This document shows, piece after piece, positions 6,461 to 6,630 of a stretch of DNA of 6,630 nucleotides; within the stretch, counting starts at the first letter, position 1; every line of letters starts with the position of its first letter. The notes beneath the pieces are model-generated. The model saw only the letters and a list, made by a program, of their open reading frames with translations, was not told the origin of the DNA and made no database searches. Source of the DNA: Campylobacterales bacterium (GTDB lineage: Bacteria; Campylobacterota; Campylobacteria; Campylobacterales; Arcobacteraceae); contig JAIELU010000068.1 in assembly GCA_019752775.1 (NCBI GenBank), forward strand, positions 1 through 6,630, given 5' to 3'. A program made the position numbers and the translations under genes.

Positions 6461-6630
6461 ATGAGAATACAATTAACAAATAAGAAAGAAGTATATAATT
6501 ATTGTAAACCATACATAATTGCAGAAATTGGAGCTAATCATAATGGAGATATGAATTTAGCAAAAAAAATGATTGATTCCGCTGTAGAGTGTGGATGTGA
6601 TGCCGTTAAATTCCAATCATGGGATACAAA
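6461..6630 (+). CDS. NeuB/LegI-type nonulosonic acid synthase, N-terminal part (3' end outside window)
   Basis: Only the first 56 codons plus two bases are present. They show the hallmark of the NeuB family: PYIIAEIGANHNGD at residues 17-30, followed by NLAKKMIDSAVECGCDAVKFQSWDT at 32-56. Glu22 and Lys51 fit the conserved active-site residues at the start of the TIM barrel. The family condenses phosphoenolpyruvate with a 6-carbon N-acyl amino sugar to make a 9-carbon acid: sialic acid (NeuB), legionaminic acid (LegI) or pseudaminic acid (PseI). With a LegC-type aminotransferase upstream and no PseB-like enzyme visible, LegI is the preferred reading; the fragment alone cannot separate LegI from NeuB or PseI. 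It is probably the last visible gene of the same operon. Confidence 0.87.
   Translation, partial: MRIQLTNKKEVYNYCKPYIIAEIGANHNGDMNLAKKMIDSAVECGCDAVKFQSWDT

Noticed and set aside
1..6630. CRISPR array, tRNA or rRNA genes, insertion sequence or prophage genes
   Set aside because: No spaced direct repeats, cloverleaf-like stretches, ribosomal RNA-like sequence, transposase or phage structural motifs were seen; nearly every base is in a supported gene.

Overview
This is an AT-rich window (G+C well under one third by eye) with all genes on the + strand. It has no gap longer than about 18 bases, so it reads as one stretch of a surface-polysaccharide or flagellin-glycan sugar operon. The strong A/T preference at third codon positions, the very tight packing and the LegC/LegI-type proteins suggest a member of the Campylobacterota, most likely Arcobacter or a relative. 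That placement is inference from style, not from a marker gene.

Layout. The 3' end of a UDP-glucose 6-dehydrogenase gene (1-343) is followed by a UDP-glucuronate 4-epimerase (353-1384). Together they would supply UDP-glucuronate and UDP-galacturonate. Next comes a nonulosonic (sialic-like) acid block: a CapD-type NDP-GlcNAc 4,6-dehydratase (1390-2580), a LegC-family aminotransferase (2582-3724), a NeuD/PglD-like sugar N-acyltransferase (4554-5213), a MaoC-like hydratase (5214-5636), a family 2 glycosyltransferase (5633-6442) and the 5' end of a NeuB/LegI-type synthase (6461 to the window end).

The enzymes fit the first steps toward a legionaminic-acid-like sugar in order: dehydration, C4 amination, N-acylation, and later condensation with phosphoenolpyruvate. 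The hydrolysing epimerase (LegG) and CMP-sugar synthetase (LegF) are not in the window and would be expected downstream.

Two things stand out. First, a RhuM-like protein with a degenerate PLD-type C-terminal domain (3721-4557) sits between the aminotransferase and acyltransferase genes. It is joined to each by a 4-base ATGA overlap, although it has no obvious role in sugar synthesis, and it carries a perfect 10-bp inverted repeat that is GC-rich against the local background. Second, a MaoC hydratase directly follows the N-acyltransferase. This suggests that the acyl group put on the sugar may be a 3-hydroxyacyl chain such as 3-hydroxybutyryl, not plain acetyl.
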